Position numbers and translations under genes: made by a program
Shown: one piece after another, positions 43,443 to 53,171 of the stretch
Layout of the letters: each line of letters starts with the position of its first letter
Position numbering within the stretch: the stretch's first letter is position 1
The notes under the pieces: generated by a model
The model's input: the letters and a program-made list of their open reading frames with translations, nothing else
Told to the model about the DNA's origin: nothing
Database searches by the model: none
Assembly (NCBI GenBank): GCA_964484795.1
Contig: CAZAFN010000004.1
Span: 1-64,000, forward strand
DNA length: 64,000 nucleotides
Direction of reading: 5' to 3'
From: CAZAFN01 sp964484795
GTDB lineage: Bacteria > Pseudomonadota > Alphaproteobacteria > Methylaequorales > Methylaequoraceae

Positions 43443-44681
43443 ATGGATAACATTGAAAAATCAGAAATAAAAGGTGTTTTAGGTTGGATTGACAGACGAC
43501 TTCCTATATTTACATTTATAAATCATAATTTGAGAGATTACCCAACCCCTAAAAATTTAAACTATTTTTGGAATTTTGGTTCTTTAGCAGGAATAACCCT
43601 CGTAATCATGATAGTTACCGGGATTCTTCTAGCTATGCAATATACAGCTAATACAGATTTAGCTTTTGACAGTGTTGAAAGAATAATGAGAGATGTTAAT
43701 AATGGTTGGCTACTTAGATATATTCATATGAATGGAGCCTCAATGTTTTTTATCATTGTTTATATTCATATTTTTAGAGGTCTTTATTATGGATCCTACA
43801 AGTCGCCAAGAGAAATATTGTGGATGCTTGGAGTAGTTATTCTTTTATTAATGATGGCCACTGCTTTTATGGGATATGTTTTGCCGTGGGGACAAATGAG
43901 TTTTTGGGGAGCAACAGTTATTACAAATCTTTTTTCTGCATTTCCAGTGATAGGTGATTATATAGTTACTTTTTTGTGGGGTGGGTTTTCTGTTGATAAT
44001 CCAACGCTAAATAGGTTCTTTGTTTTACATTATCTTCTGCCATTTGTAATTGTAGGTGTGGTGTTTCTTCACCTCGTAGCTCTTCATCAGTTTGGTTCTA
44101 ACAATCCTACTGGCATCGATGTAAAATCTGAAGGTGATACGATTCCTTTTCACCCATATTATACAGTCAAAGATTATTTGGGTTTGGGCTTTTTTTTAAT
44201 TTTTTATGCAATTTTGGTATTTTTTGCCCCAAATTTTTTAGGGCATCCGGACAATTATATTCCAGCAAACCCTTTACAAACACCTCCACACATTGTTCCC
44301 GAATGGTATTTTCTTCCATTTTACGCTATTTTAAGAGCTGTTCCAGATAAATTGATGGGTGTTTTGTTAATGTTTGCAGCTGTTTCAATTTTATTTTTCT
44401 TGCCATGGCTAGATAGACACAAAATTAGGAGTGCTAGTTTTAGACCATTTTACAAGCAGTTTTTTTGGTTGTTTTTTATTGACTGCATTATTTTGGGTTG
44501 GTGTGGTGCAATGCCAGCGGAAGGTATTTACGTTTTAATAGCTAGAATTGCATCTGGTTATTATTTTTTATTTTTTTTGATTATTATGCCTTTTTTGTCT
44601 AAATTTGAAAAAATCTCTAATTTACCATCAAGCATATCAGCGGCTGTGCTGTCTGAAAAATTCGAAAAAGATTCTGATTAA
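43443..44681 (+). CDS. petB: Cytochrome b subunit of the bc1 complex
   Basis: This 412-residue, eight-helix subunit has the four heme-b histidines in [22 protein letters not shown] and [21 protein letters not shown], and the ubiquinol-site [16 protein letters not shown] 43443 is used; an in-frame TTG at 43428 overlaps petA. It oxidises ubiquinol delivered by ETF-QO and other dehydrogenases and passes electrons through the Rieske protein to cytochrome c1. Confidence 0.97.
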   Translation: MDNIEKSEIKGVLGWIDRRLPIFTFINHNLRDYPTPKNLNYFWNFGSLAGITLVIMIVTGILLAMQYTANTDLAFDSVERIMRDVNNGWLLRYIHMNGASMFFIIVYIHIFRGLYYGSYKSPREILWMLGVVILLLMMATAFMGYVLPWGQMSFWGATVITNLFSAFPVIGDYIVTFLWGGFSVDNPTLNRFFVLHYLLPFVIVGVVFLHLVALHQFGSNNPTGIDVKSEGDTIPFHPYYTVKDYLGLGFFLIFYAILVFFAPNFLGHPDNYIPANPLQTPPHIVPEWYFLPFYAILRAVPDKLMGVLLMFAAVSILFFLPWLDRHKIRSASFRPFYKQFFWLFFIDCIILGWCGAMPAEGIYVLIARIASGYYFLFFLIIMPFLSKFEKISNLPSSISAAVLSEKFEKDSD

Positions 44682-44685
44682 AAAA

Positions 44686-45453
44686 ATGTTAAAAAAATTA
44701 ATTAATTTAATTACTCTAATCTCTATTTACCTTGTTTGGGTTTTTCCAGCAAATTCTGCTGATAGCGATGTAGAATTAATAAAACAAAATTGGCCATTCA
44801 GTGGAATTTTCGGAAGATTTGACAAAGCTTCCTTGCAACGTGGTTTTAAAGTTTATAGAGAAGTTTGTGCGGCGTGCCATGGTATAAGACATATATCTTA
44901 CAGAGATCTTAAGGGAATTGGCTATACCAAAGATGAAATAAAAATAATAGCATCAGAATATGAGGTCATCGATGGTCCTGATGATGAAGGTGAAATGTTT
45001 TTTCGAGAAGGGAAAGAAAGTGACAAATTTGTTGAACCCTATGAGAACGCTAATTTAGCAAGACTTGCCAATAATGGGGCATACCCACCAGATCTTTCAT
45101 TGATAGTAAAAGCAAGAGCAGGAGGTGTAGACTATATATATAGCCTACTTAATGGTTACAAGGAGTTTCCTGATGATTTTGAAGCTAGTGAGGGTATGTA
45201 TTTTAATGAGTTTTATCCAGGGAATCAGATTGCAATGCCGTCTCCAATTATGGATGACATAGTTGAGTTTGACGATGGAACCGAAGCCACTCAGTCCCAA
45301 ATAGCCAGAGATATAAGTTCTTTTTTAGCTTGGACAGCAGAACCAGAACTAGAAGAAAGAAAAAGTCTTGGAGTAAAAACAATTTTTTTCTTGGTGTTGA
45401 TCACTATTATGCTTCTAGGTGTAAAAAGAAAAGTTTGGAAAGATTTGGAATAA
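44686..45453 (+). CDS. petC: Cytochrome c1 of the bc1 complex
   Basis: This has 255 residues starting at ATG 44686, five bases after petB, with a signal peptide (about 1-25), heme site CAACH (C61, C64, H65), the axial Met region NQIAMPSPI and a C-terminal anchor helix (about 230-248) followed by KRKVWKDLE. An earlier in-frame ATG lies within petB and would spoil the signal peptide. It completes the three-subunit bacterial bc1 complex, which feeds the aa3 oxidase. Confidence 0.96.
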   Translation: MLKKLINLITLISIYLVWVFPANSADSDVELIKQNWPFSGIFGRFDKASLQRGFKVYREVCAACHGIRHISYRDLKGIGYTKDEIKIIASEYEVIDGPDDEGEMFFREGKESDKFVEPYENANLARLANNGAYPPDLSLIVKARAGGVDYIYSLLNGYKEFPDDFEASEGMYFNEFYPGNQIAMPSPIMDDIVEFDDGTEATQSQIARDISSFLAWTAEPELEERKSLGVKTIFFLVLITIMLLGVKRKVWKDLE

Positions 45454-45458
45454 GATAA

Positions 45459-46316
45459 ATGGATAAAATTGATGTCGCTTTCATTGGTGGGAGCGGGTTA
45501 TATAAAGTTCCAAATTTTAAAAAATATAAATGGATTAAAATCAAGTCTAACTTTGGAGGCCCATCTCCAGAAATTTGTGTTGGTAAGTTAAATAAAAGTA
45601 ACATTGCATTTCTTCCCAGACATGGAAAAAACCACAATATTTCTCCCACAAAAATTAATTACAGGGCAAATATAGAAGCATTAAAAATAATTGGTTCTGA
45701 ATGCATTGTTTCTTTGTCAGCTGTTGGGAGTTTAAGAGAAGATTATAAACCTGGTCATTTTGTTCTTGTTGATCAGTTTTTAGATCAAACATATTTGAGA
45801 AACAAAACTTTTTTTGACGATGATCTAGTAGTCCATGTTCCATTTGCTAGTCCAGTGTGCTCAAAATTAAAAAAATCTTTGTCAGATAGCCTTAGAAAAT
45901 TAAAAGTAAAATTTCATTCTTCTGGTACTTACATATGTATTGAAGGACCACAATTTTCATCATTAGCCGAGTCACAGCTTTTTCGTTCCTGGGGATGTGA
46001 TGTTATTGGTATGACTAATATGCCTGAAGCCAAGCTAGCTTTGGAGGCAGGTATTTGTTATGCATCTGTTGCAATGGTTACAGATTTTGATTGTTGGCAT
46101 CCTGACCATGAAAGTGTGACTGTAGAACAAATAGTGGAAACCTTGAATAAAAACTCGAAAAAGGCATTTTGTCTTATTGATGAAATCTGCAAACATAAGA
46201 AATTTTTTTGTGACCAAAAAACAAAAAATTTATCTAGAGATTCTTTAATAACAAATTTGTCTTATGTTAAAAATTCAACCAAGAAAAAACTCTCAAATAT
46301 TCTCGGAAAATTATGA
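45459..46316 (+). CDS. mtnP: S-methyl-5'-thioadenosine phosphorylase
   Basis: MtnP splits methylthioadenosine into adenine and methylthioribose-1-phosphate. The 285-residue protein has the phosphate loop GGSGLYKV, the FLPRHGKNHNISPTKINYRANI block, the purine-site GPQFSSLAES and IGMTNMPEAKLALEAGICYASVAMVTD segments. It starts 5 bases after petC and overlaps mtnA by four bases (ATGA). With mtnA and the aldolase gene it forms a short methylthioadenosine pathway. Confidence 0.95.
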   Translation: MDKIDVAFIGGSGLYKVPNFKKYKWIKIKSNFGGPSPEICVGKLNKSNIAFLPRHGKNHNISPTKINYRANIEALKIIGSECIVSLSAVGSLREDYKPGHFVLVDQFLDQTYLRNKTFFDDDLVVHVPFASPVCSKLKKSLSDSLRKLKVKFHSSGTYICIEGPQFSSLAESQLFRSWGCDVIGMTNMPEAKLALEAGICYASVAMVTDFDCWHPDHESVTVEQIVETLNKNSKKAFCLIDEICKHKKFFCDQKTKNLSRDSLITNLSYVKNSTKKKLSNILGKL

Positions 46317-47398
46317 AAGTAGGAAAAAAGAATTTTTCAACTTTATGGATGGATAACGGGAAGATAAAGATAATAGATCAGACGAAATTGCCATTTAAAT
46401 TTGTAGTTAGAGAATTAAATTTAATTTCTGAATTTTGTGCAGCTATTAGAAAAATGCAGGTTAGGGGTGCTCCTTTGATTGGAGTAACTGCAGCATTTGG
46501 TTTTGCGACAGAAATAATGAGAAAACCTAAGGATTTAGATGTGGAGTTGGCATATTCAGAGCTTTTGAAAACTAGACCAACTGCAATTAATCTAAGGTGG
46601 GCTTTGGATTTAATTAAAAAAATAGTTTTTAAACTTAAACCATCTGAAAGAGGTAGAGTTGCCATCCAAATTGCTAAAAAAATTAGAGAAGATGATATTG
46701 CTAGTTGTGAGAAAATAGGTGAAAATGGATATTACATAATTGAAAAAATTTTTAAAAAAAAAAAAAGACCTATTAATATTCTTACACATTGTAATGCCGG
46801 ATGGTTGGCAACTGTTGATTGGGGTACGGCTTTGTCTCCAATTTACAAAGCAAAAAAAAATAAAATCCCCATCCATATTTGGGTAGATGAAACAAGGCCA
46901 AGAAATCAAGGAGCTTTATTAACTGCTTGGGAGTTAAATCATGAAAAGATACCTTACACGATAATAGTAGACAATGCTGGAGGACATTTAATGCAAAGAG
47001 GAGAAGTAGATTTATGTATTGTTGGGAGTGATAGGACCACAAGTAATGGTGATGTTTGCAATAAAATAGGTACCTACCTAAAGGCAATATCAGCTTATGA
47101 AAACAAAATTCCATTTTACGTTGCACTACCTACATCAACAATTGATTTGAACTTAAAAGATGGAAAAAATATTCCAATTGAAAATAGAAACGTTGATGAA
47201 CTTTCACACTTTAATTTTTTAAAAAAAAATAAGATAGAGAAAGTAAACACATATTTTAATGGAGCTAATATGATTAACCCAGCTTTTGATGTTACTCCAT
47301 CAAGATATATTACAAGATTGATAACTGAAAATGGAGTTTGTATGCCAAACAAAAATTCAATAATGAAGATGATAAAAAAAAATGACAAAAGATATTAA
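46313..47398 (+). CDS. mtnA: Methylthioribose-1-phosphate isomerase
   Basis: MtnA converts methylthioribose-1-phosphate to methylthioribulose-1-phosphate. The 361 residues carry MQVRGAPLIGVTAAFG, the catalytic Cys in LTHCNAGWLATVDWGTAL, the WVDETRPRNQGALLTAWEL block and the catalytic Asp in GSDRTTSNGDVCNKIGT. An A13 run (46754-46766) encodes a KKKK stretch without breaking the frame. It overlaps both neighbours (mtnP by 4 bases, the aldolase by 17). Confidence 0.95.
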   Translation: MKVGKKNFSTLWMDNGKIKIIDQTKLPFKFVVRELNLISEFCAAIRKMQVRGAPLIGVTAAFGFATEIMRKPKDLDVELAYSELLKTRPTAINLRWALDLIKKIVFKLKPSERGRVAIQIAKKIREDDIASCEKIGENGYYIIEKIFKKKKRPINILTHCNAGWLATVDWGTALSPIYKAKKNKIPIHIWVDETRPRNQGALLTAWELNHEKIPYTIIVDNAGGHLMQRGEVDLCIVGSDRTTSNGDVCNKIGTYLKAISAYENKIPFYVALPTSTIDLNLKDGKNIPIENRNVDELSHFNFLKKNKIEKVNTYFNGANMINPAFDVTPSRYITRLITENGVCMPNKNSIMKMIKKNDKRY

Positions 47399-48011
47399 AA
47401 AAAAAATTATATTTGCTTCCCAAAATCAATTAAAAATGGGTTTTAATATAGGCTCTGAAGGCAACATAAGTTTTAGGGATGGATCAAATGTTTTTATTAC
47501 TCGCTCTGGAATTGAAATTTCTAAAATGAGTGCCGATGATATTTGTGAAGTTGACATTAGTGGTAAAATAAAAAATGATATGAAGCCTTCTACAGAAATT
47601 GATATGCATCTAATGTTATATAGAAAAAGAACTGATGTTAGTGCAATAGTTCATTGTCATTCTATGTGGGCGTCCGTTTTATCTTGTTTAAGAAAAAAAA
47701 TTCCCTCATTCCATTATATGGTTGCAGAATTTGGTGGTATAGATATTCGATGTTCAAAATACGCTACATTTGGAACCAAAAAATTGGCAGAATTGGTTTT
47801 CGATGCCACAAAAAATAGGAAGGGTTGTTTGATTGCAAACCACGGCCAAATATGTTTGGGTAGAAATGTAGATGATGCAATGCACTTATCAAGTGCACTA
47901 GAAAAATTATCAAAGCAATATTATTTTTGTTTGGCTTCTAAACACATTAAATTGTTAAGCCGAGATCAGATGAAGGATGTAGTGAATTCATTTGCATCCT
48001 ACAAAATCTAA
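47382..48011 (+). CDS. Class II aldolase, probable methylthioribulose-1-phosphate aldolase (Ald2-like)
   Basis: This 209-residue class II aldolase/adducin-family enzyme has Zn ligands H91 and H93 (AIVHCHSMWAS) and H154 (IANHGQICLG), and the catalytic Glu E72 in KPSTEIDMHLMLY. The P-S-x-E motif is that of fuculose-phosphate-type aldolases. In the DHAP shunt of other bacteria such an aldolase, placed after MtnP and MtnA, splits methylthioribulose-1-phosphate into DHAP and methylthioacetaldehyde. The dehydratase MtnB belongs to the same superfamily and is the alternative, but no other methionine-salvage gene is nearby. Confidence 0.85.
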   Translation: MTKDIKKKIIFASQNQLKMGFNIGSEGNISFRDGSNVFITRSGIEISKMSADDICEVDISGKIKNDMKPSTEIDMHLMLYRKRTDVSAIVHCHSMWASVLSCLRKKIPSFHYMVAEFGGIDIRCSKYATFGTKKLAELVFDATKNRKGCLIANHGQICLGRNVDDAMHLSSALEKLSKQYYFCLASKHIKLLSRDQMKDVVNSFASYKI

Positions 48012-49105
48012 ACATTGAACCTAAACGTGATTATATCTCCATCTCTCACAATATAATCTTTTCCTTCGAACCTTAATTTTCCATGATCTTTGCAATTCTG
48101 CTCACCTTCAAATTTTATAAAATCATCAAAACTTATGACCTCTGCTTTGATGAAACCTTTTTTAAAATCTGTATGGATTTTTGCACCAGCATCAGGAGCA
48201 GATGAGTTTTTTTTACAAGACCAAGCCCTAGATTCTTTTATTCCTGAAGTAAAAAAGGTTACTAGATCTAAGAGACTGTATCCTTGTTTTATAAGTTTAG
48301 ATAGAGAGGTTTCACAAAGACCAATAGTGCTTAAAAATTCTTTTTTTTCTGATTCATCTTCGATCAAAGAAATTTCAGATTCAATTGCAGCAGAAATATT
48401 GATTGTCTTAATGTTTTTTTTATTTCCATAATTTTCTACTTCATTGCTTAAAGAATTTCCATTGATTATAGAATCTTCATCCACATTGCAAACATAAATA
48501 TATGGCTTTAGTGTTAAAAAGTTATATTCATTTAGAATTTTGACTGTATTCTTGTCAAAAGAGCATTCGCATAAAAAAACACCATCATTTAAATTTTTTT
48601 CTGCTAATTCCAACGTTGATATCAATTCCACATCAATTTTTAATCCTTTGTGTTTTTTTTTTAAATTTTCAATAATATTTTGAATTTTGGCAAAGTCTGA
48701 TAGTAATAGTTCTGTTTCAATAATATGAATATCATTTAATGGTGAAATTTTATTTTCAACGTGAGTTACATCTTTATTTTCAAAACATCTAATTAAGTGA
48801 AGAATTGCATCAACGTTATGCAGATTAGAAAGAAATTTATTTCCCAACCCCTCGCCTTTGCTTGCACCTTTAACTAAACCAGCAATATCAACAAATTCAA
48901 GTTGGTTATGTACTGTATTTTGTGAGTTTGCTATAGATGAGATTTGCTCTAACCTTTCATCATTGACTTTAACTTTACCAATATTTGGTTCTATTGTGCA
49001 AAAGGGATAATTTTTAGACTCCGCAATTTGAGTGGAAGTTAAGGCGTTAAACAAAGTTGATTTTCCAACATTTGGCAACCCTAGAATTCCACAATTAAAA
49101 CCCAT
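48008..49105 (-). CDS. ychF: YchF/Ola1-family ATPase
   Basis: This is a 365-residue Obg-like P-loop ATPase with G1 GLPNVGKSTLFNAL, the switch segment DIAGLVKGASKGEGLGNKFLSN, a coiled-coil insert and a C-terminal TGS domain (GAKIHTDFKKGFIKAEVI, ending GDIITFRFNV). It binds ribosomes and is linked to stress and redox responses. It follows pth by 5 bases, the usual pth-ychF pairing, and overlaps the convergent aldolase gene by 4 bases. Confidence 0.97.
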   Translation of the reverse strand: MGFNCGILGLPNVGKSTLFNALTSTQIAESKNYPFCTIEPNIGKVKVNDERLEQISSIANSQNTVHNQLEFVDIAGLVKGASKGEGLGNKFLSNLHNVDAILHLIRCFENKDVTHVENKISPLNDIHIIETELLLSDFAKIQNIIENLKKKHKGLKIDVELISTLELAEKNLNDGVFLCECSFDKNTVKILNEYNFLTLKPYIYVCNVDEDSIINGNSLSNEVENYGNKKNIKTINISAAIESEISLIEDESEKKEFLSTIGLCETSLSKLIKQGYSLLDLVTFFTSGIKESRAWSCKKNSSAPDAGAKIHTDFKKGFIKAEVISFDDFIKFEGEQNCKDHGKLRFEGKDYIVRDGDIITFRFNV

Positions 49106-49110
49106 AATTA

Positions 49111-49680
49111 TTAATTTTTAGGTAAATTATTAATAAATGAAGATTTTTTTTTTATCACCAAATTTAGATTTTTTGCTATTGCCCTTTTAATTTGGTTTAC
49201 GAGTAAAATTTCTGAATTACTAAATTTTTCAAGAACAAATATTTCTGCTTTAATTTTCTTTTCAACAAAAAAATTATTTTTTATTCCAAATTTAATTCTA
49301 TAAAATTCATCTCCAAAAAATTTAATTATATTTTTAATGCCATTATGTCCACCATCACTGCCAGATGATTTAATTCTTATTTTACTAAAGTTCATATCCA
49401 GATCATCATGAAAAACTATTAAATCTGTGCTATTTTTTATTTTAAAAAAATTAAACATATTTAGAATTGGTTTCCCACAGACATTCATAAAACTTGTTGG
49501 TTTAAAAATTACAATATTTTGTTCGAAAATTTTTTTTTTGGAATATAAACCATCAAACTTCTTTCTAAAAGGTGGAAATTCATAGTAATTATGAACTTCG
49601 TCTATTATCTTGAATCCGATGTTATGTCGTGTATCTTCGTATTTATTCCCAGGATTTCCTAACCCAACAATTAGTATCAT
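49111..49680 (-). CDS. pth: Peptidyl-tRNA hydrolase
   Basis: Pth frees tRNA from prematurely released peptidyl-tRNA. The 189 residues include the conserved GLGNPGNKYEDTRHNIGF (Asn-10 region and catalytic His), FMNVCGKPI, IVFHDDLDM (catalytic Asp region) and GSDGGHNGIKNI. It stands between ychF and rplY in the classical L25-Pth-YchF order. Confidence 0.96.
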   Translation of the reverse strand: MILIVGLGNPGNKYEDTRHNIGFKIIDEVHNYYEFPPFRKKFDGLYSKKKIFEQNIVIFKPTSFMNVCGKPILNMFNFFKIKNSTDLIVFHDDLDMNFSKIRIKSSGSDGGHNGIKNIIKFFGDEFYRIKFGIKNNFFVEKKIKAEIFVLEKFSNSEILLVNQIKRAIAKNLNLVIKKKSSFINNLPKN

Positions 49681-49695
49681 CTCACAAATTAAGGA

Positions 49696-50409
49696 TCAAC
49701 CCTTAGAATCGTCTTGTTCTTTACTGCTTTCCTCAGGTTTTCCTTTCTCGTCTTTAACTTCTTCTTTTCCTTCTTCAGTTTGTTCTGTTTCATCTGTTTC
49801 TTCAGTTTCATCTTCTTCTTTTACTTCTTCTTCAATCTGCATAACTGTTGGTGGGGCAATTGTAGCAATAGTAAAATCTCTATCTTTGATTGTTGGGACT
49901 ACATCGACATCAATTTTTATTGAACTAATGTGAATGCTATCACCTATTTGTAATCCACTTAAATCTGCTTCAAGGAATTCTGGGATTTTGTTTACTGGAG
50001 TTTTTACTTCTACTTCATATTTTACTATGTTGAGAACACCACCCTGCTTGATTCCATCACATTCATTTTCATTTATGAACTTTACGGGAACGGAAAGGGT
50101 TACCATCGTATTTTCGCCAACTCTAAGAAAATCTAGGTGAAGTAAATTTTCCTTTACTGGATGAAGTTGCATATCTTTTGGAAGAACTTTATATATTTCA
50201 TTTTCAACCTTGATTTCACATTGTTTTGAAAAAAAATTGGCATTGGAAATAGCCATCTTAATTATTTTTTTGTTAATAGTTATAAGTATAGGGTCTTTTT
50301 TTTCGCCATATATTATTCCAGGAATCTTATCATTTGATCTTAGATTCCTTGAATTTCCAGTACCGGAAATTTTTCTTTTTTCTGCAATTATCTGAACAAT
50401 TTCACTCAT
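49696..50409 (-). CDS. rplY: 50S ribosomal protein L25, Ctc form
   Basis: This 237-residue L25/Ctc protein has the 5S-RNA-binding N-terminal domain (RNLRSNDKIPGIIYGEK) and the TL5 domain with VKFINENECDGIKQGGVLNIVKYEVEVKT. From about residue 192 the tail is almost pure Glu, Asp, Lys and Thr (EEVKEEDETEETDETEQTEE), an acidic low-complexity extension common in alphaproteobacterial L25. It lies downstream of prs, as is common in the class. Confidence 0.94.
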   Translation of the reverse strand: MSEIVQIIAEKRKISGTGNSRNLRSNDKIPGIIYGEKKDPILITINKKIIKMAISNANFFSKQCEIKVENEIYKVLPKDMQLHPVKENLLHLDFLRVGENTMVTLSVPVKFINENECDGIKQGGVLNIVKYEVEVKTPVNKIPEFLEADLSGLQIGDSIHISSIKIDVDVVPTIKDRDFTIATIAPPTVMQIEEEVKEEDETEETDETEQTEEGKEEVKDEKGKPEESSKEQDDSKG

Positions 50410-50428
50410 TATTTTTTTCTATTACAAA

Positions 50429-51361
50429 CTAAGCAAACAAACTCGAAACAGACCTATTCTCGGTTATTCTTCCTATCGCTTCCCCTATTAGGGGGGCTAT
50501 TGAAAGTTGTTCAATTTTAGATGATTTCTTAATGTCATCTCTAGCCAGAATACTATCAGTTATAAACATTTTATCAATCGGTGATTTTTTTATTCTATCA
50601 ACTGCTGGCGGTGATAATACTCCGTGTGTTATATAAGCGGAAACAGATTCAGCATTCTTTTGTTTTAATGCCTTTGCAGCATTAGTTAAAGTTCCAGCAG
50701 TATCGCAGATGTCATCAATTAGTATGCAGTGTTTTTTTTCCACTTCACCTATAATATTCATTACTTCTGATTCGCCTGCTTTTTCTCTTCGTTTGTCGAT
50801 AATAGCAAGCTCACAATCTACTCTTTTTGCAATTGCTCTAGCTCTTACAACTCCTCCAACATCTGGAGAAACTATAATGAAATCCTTTCCACCAAATTTT
50901 TTCTTTATATCATCTATAAAAACTGGGGCTGCAAAAAGATTGTCAGTTGGAATATCGAAAAATCCCTGGATTTGACCCGCATGGAGATCAACCATCAACG
51001 CTCTATCAGCACCTGCTATGCTAATTAGGTTTGCAACTAGTTTTGCAGAAATCGGGGTTCTTGGCCCAGACTTTCTATCCTGTCTTGCATAACCATAGTA
51101 AGGCATTATAGTAGCTATTGATTTAGCAGACCCCCTTTTTAAAGCATCAATAACTATTAAAAGTTCCATTACATGATCATTTGCTGGGTATGATGTGGAT
51201 TGAATTACAAAAACATCTTCTCCTCTTACATTTTCCTGAAGTTCAACAAAAATTTCTTTATCAGGAAATGTCTTTATTGTGGCATCAACTAACTTAATTC
51301 CAAGATATTTAGATATGCTTTCTGCAAGAGGGATGTTGCTATTTCCAGAAACTATTTTCAT
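50429..51361 (-). CDS. prs: Ribose-phosphate pyrophosphokinase
   Basis: This enzyme makes PRPP from ribose-5-phosphate and ATP, feeding purine, pyrimidine, histidine and NAD synthesis. The 310-residue product has the GRxxRDxFV-like early block ([19 protein letters not shown]), [44 protein letters not shown] and the PRPP loop [14 protein letters not shown]. It lies between pgeF and rplY. Confidence 0.97.
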   Translation of the reverse strand: MKIVSGNSNIPLAESISKYLGIKLVDATIKTFPDKEIFVELQENVRGEDVFVIQSTSYPANDHVMELLIVIDALKRGSAKSIATIMPYYGYARQDRKSGPRTPISAKLVANLISIAGADRALMVDLHAGQIQGFFDIPTDNLFAAPVFIDDIKKKFGGKDFIIVSPDVGGVVRARAIAKRVDCELAIIDKRREKAGESEVMNIIGEVEKKHCILIDDICDTAGTLTNAAKALKQKNAESVSAYITHGVLSPPAVDRIKKSPIDKMFITDSILARDDIKKSSKIEQLSIAPLIGEAIGRITENRSVSSLFA

Positions 51362-51377
51362 CTATTTAAAACTTTTA

Positions 51378-52118
51378 TTAGTTATCTTTTATACCAACTA
51401 GACTAATTTGCCTACCACAATTTTCAATTCCTTGATTTTTGTAGTATCTATGACTAAAAAATTTTTTAGGATTACTAAAAGTATCTTGATTAGAGATGCT
51501 ATAATTCAACACATTTAATTTCTGTAATTTAAACTCTATAAATTTTGAAAAATCAAAAAAAATTGAATTGTCCTTATAATGAATAAGTTTTAAGTAATCA
51601 GTGTGGTTTTTTTTTAAGACTTCAATAAAGTCCTTTCTGATATGGAACGATTTTTTTTTTAGATGGGGTCCAACCAAAAAAACCAGATCTTGAATCAAGT
51701 CACCAGAATTGATGAACATTTTAACAGTATTTTCAATTATTCCTAAAATAGTTCCTTTCCATCCTGCATGAATTATTCCAAAATTTTTTTTACCCAATAT
51801 TATTATTGGCGCACAATCAGCCGTTAGTATTCCTAGCAAAATATCATTCCTATTTGTAACCATTCCATCACCATATGCAGGTATTTTTTTTTTGTTATCA
51901 ATGAAAACAACTCTATTTGAATGTACTTGATTAAGCAGAATTATTTTTTTTTTTGAATTAATATAACTTTTTGCAATTTCACGATTTTTTTCCACATTTT
52001 TTTTACTATCTCCTTTTTTAAAAGCACAATTTAGAGAAAAGAAATTTCCTTTACTTGTTCCACCTGATCTAGTGCAAAAACAGAAGGAAAATTTTTTATC
52101 AATTTTTTTTTTTAACAA
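51378..52118 (-). CDS. pgeF: PgeF/YfiH-family purine nucleoside phosphorylase (laccase domain)
   Basis: This is a 246-residue DUF152 protein with zinc-binding motifs in TADCAPIIILG and IIHAGWKGTILGI, and the late ENCGRQISLVGI. Members were once called polyphenol oxidases and are now known to act on purine nucleosides or to edit peptidoglycan precursors. No ATG is available: I use TTG 52118, which follows AGAGGA at good spacing. It is two codons after the midA stop and in the same frame, so readthrough would fuse the two proteins. Confidence 0.9.
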   Translation of the reverse strand: MLKKKIDKKFSFCFCTRSGGTSKGNFFSLNCAFKKGDSKKNVEKNREIAKSYINSKKKIILLNQVHSNRVVFIDNKKKIPAYGDGMVTNRNDILLGILTADCAPIIILGKKNFGIIHAGWKGTILGIIENTVKMFINSGDLIQDLVFLVGPHLKKKSFHIRKDFIEVLKKNHTDYLKLIHYKDNSIFFDFSKFIEFKLQKLNVLNYSISNQDTFSNPKKFFSHRYYKNQGIENCGRQISLVGIKDN

Positions 52119-52121
52119 ATC

Positions 52122-53171
52122 TTATCCTCTAAAAGCATCGATATTCATATTTTTATTAGTTATAAACAAACACTTTATCAAACCACCCATTCCTTTTGGA
52201 TCAGTTAAACGATTAAATTGATAATTTAAGATGGACTGTGTTTTATTGGAATTATTATTTTTAAGCAATGTCATTAATCTTTCATTAATGCCGTAAAAAA
52301 ACAAAAATTTCTTTTGCGAGATTGGTCCATAATTATATAGACCAAATGAGTTGGATTGTTCTTTTATTTTTTCAAAATCCACATGATATGTAATGTCGGA
52401 TTCAAATACATTTTCTAAAAAATTGGCTTTCTTGGATTTTGAAATTACCTGTAGAGTGTCTATTTTTTTTTTAAGGTAAGGTCCATAGTCAAAAATTAAA
52501 ACTCCTCCACCATAAATTTTTATTTGTTGAAAAATTTTATTTAAATAAAGATCAGTTAAGGGTGATGTTTCAATAACATCGCCATTAATTGATTTCGATT
52601 TAATTTCATTTTTAAAATTATTTTTTTGGTAAACAATTTTAAAAAATCCGTTTTTCACAGTTATTCTTTTTTCATACCAATGATTCTTTATCATTTCAAA
52701 TTGATTGATTGGCAATGCATCAAAAAACTCATTACAAATAAAAAAATATGGCTCCTTTTTTAATCTAAAATTCTTAAGAATGTTGATTTTAATATTTTGG
52801 TTCCTAAATTTTTTTATTTTTTTTTTTTGTAATATTTTTTTTATTTGTGATTTGTCATACAAAAAAATATTGAGTTTTTTTTTTAAGTTTTTAGACTTTG
52901 TTGTTATTAAATCTTCAATCAAAGTGCCATTTCCAGGTCCCAGTTCACAAAAATTCTTTAGTTTTTGACTCTTCAACATTGTAATTATAAATATAGAAAC
53001 GCATTCCCCAAACATTTGGCTAACTTCTGGAGATGTTATAAAATCAGAGCCAATTTTTTTTTTTTCGTAGTATCCAATTTCTCTATCATAAAGGCAAAAA
53101 TGGACAAACCGGCTTAATGAAATGGATCCATTTTTGTTAATAATATCTTTTATTTTTTGAAGTCTTTCCAT
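52122..53171 (-). CDS. MidA/NDUFAF7-family protein-arginine methyltransferase
   Basis: This 349-residue DUF185 protein has the SAM-binding loop CELGPGNGTLIEDL, the N-terminal SRFVHFCLYDREIGYYEKKKIGSDFITSPEVSQMFGE signature region and FICNEFFDALPINQF. Mitochondrial relatives methylate an arginine of a complex I subunit during assembly, and this is the likely function here. Its start overlaps the end of lgt by 35 bases, and lgt-midA-pgeF is a usual alphaproteobacterial order. Confidence 0.92.
   Translation of the reverse strand: MERLQKIKDIINKNGSISLSRFVHFCLYDREIGYYEKKKIGSDFITSPEVSQMFGECVSIFIITMLKSQKLKNFCELGPGNGTLIEDLITTKSKNLKKKLNIFLYDKSQIKKILQKKKIKKFRNQNIKINILKNFRLKKEPYFFICNEFFDALPINQFEMIKNHWYEKRITVKNGFFKIVYQKNNFKNEIKSKSINGDVIETSPLTDLYLNKIFQQIKIYGGGVLIFDYGPYLKKKIDTLQVISKSKKANFLENVFESDITYHVDFEKIKEQSNSFGLYNYGPISQKKFLFFYGINERLMTLLKNNNSNKTQSILNYQFNRLTDPKGMGGLIKCLFITNKNMNIDAFRG

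Noticed and set aside
46754..46766. A13 run in mtnA as a second frameshift site
   Set aside because: The MtnA frame continues correctly on both sides, with the catalytic Cys and Asp in one frame, so no break exists here.
46782..47126. Minus-strand frames over mtnA
   Set aside because: Overlap a complete, motif-bearing mtnA gene; hydrophobic composition is what AT-rich antisense frames give.
49714..49933. Long Ser/Phe-rich frames on the plus strand across the end of rplY
   Set aside because: They are the antisense image of the Glu/Asp-rich tail of L25 (GAA/GAG codons read backwards), with no family resemblance.
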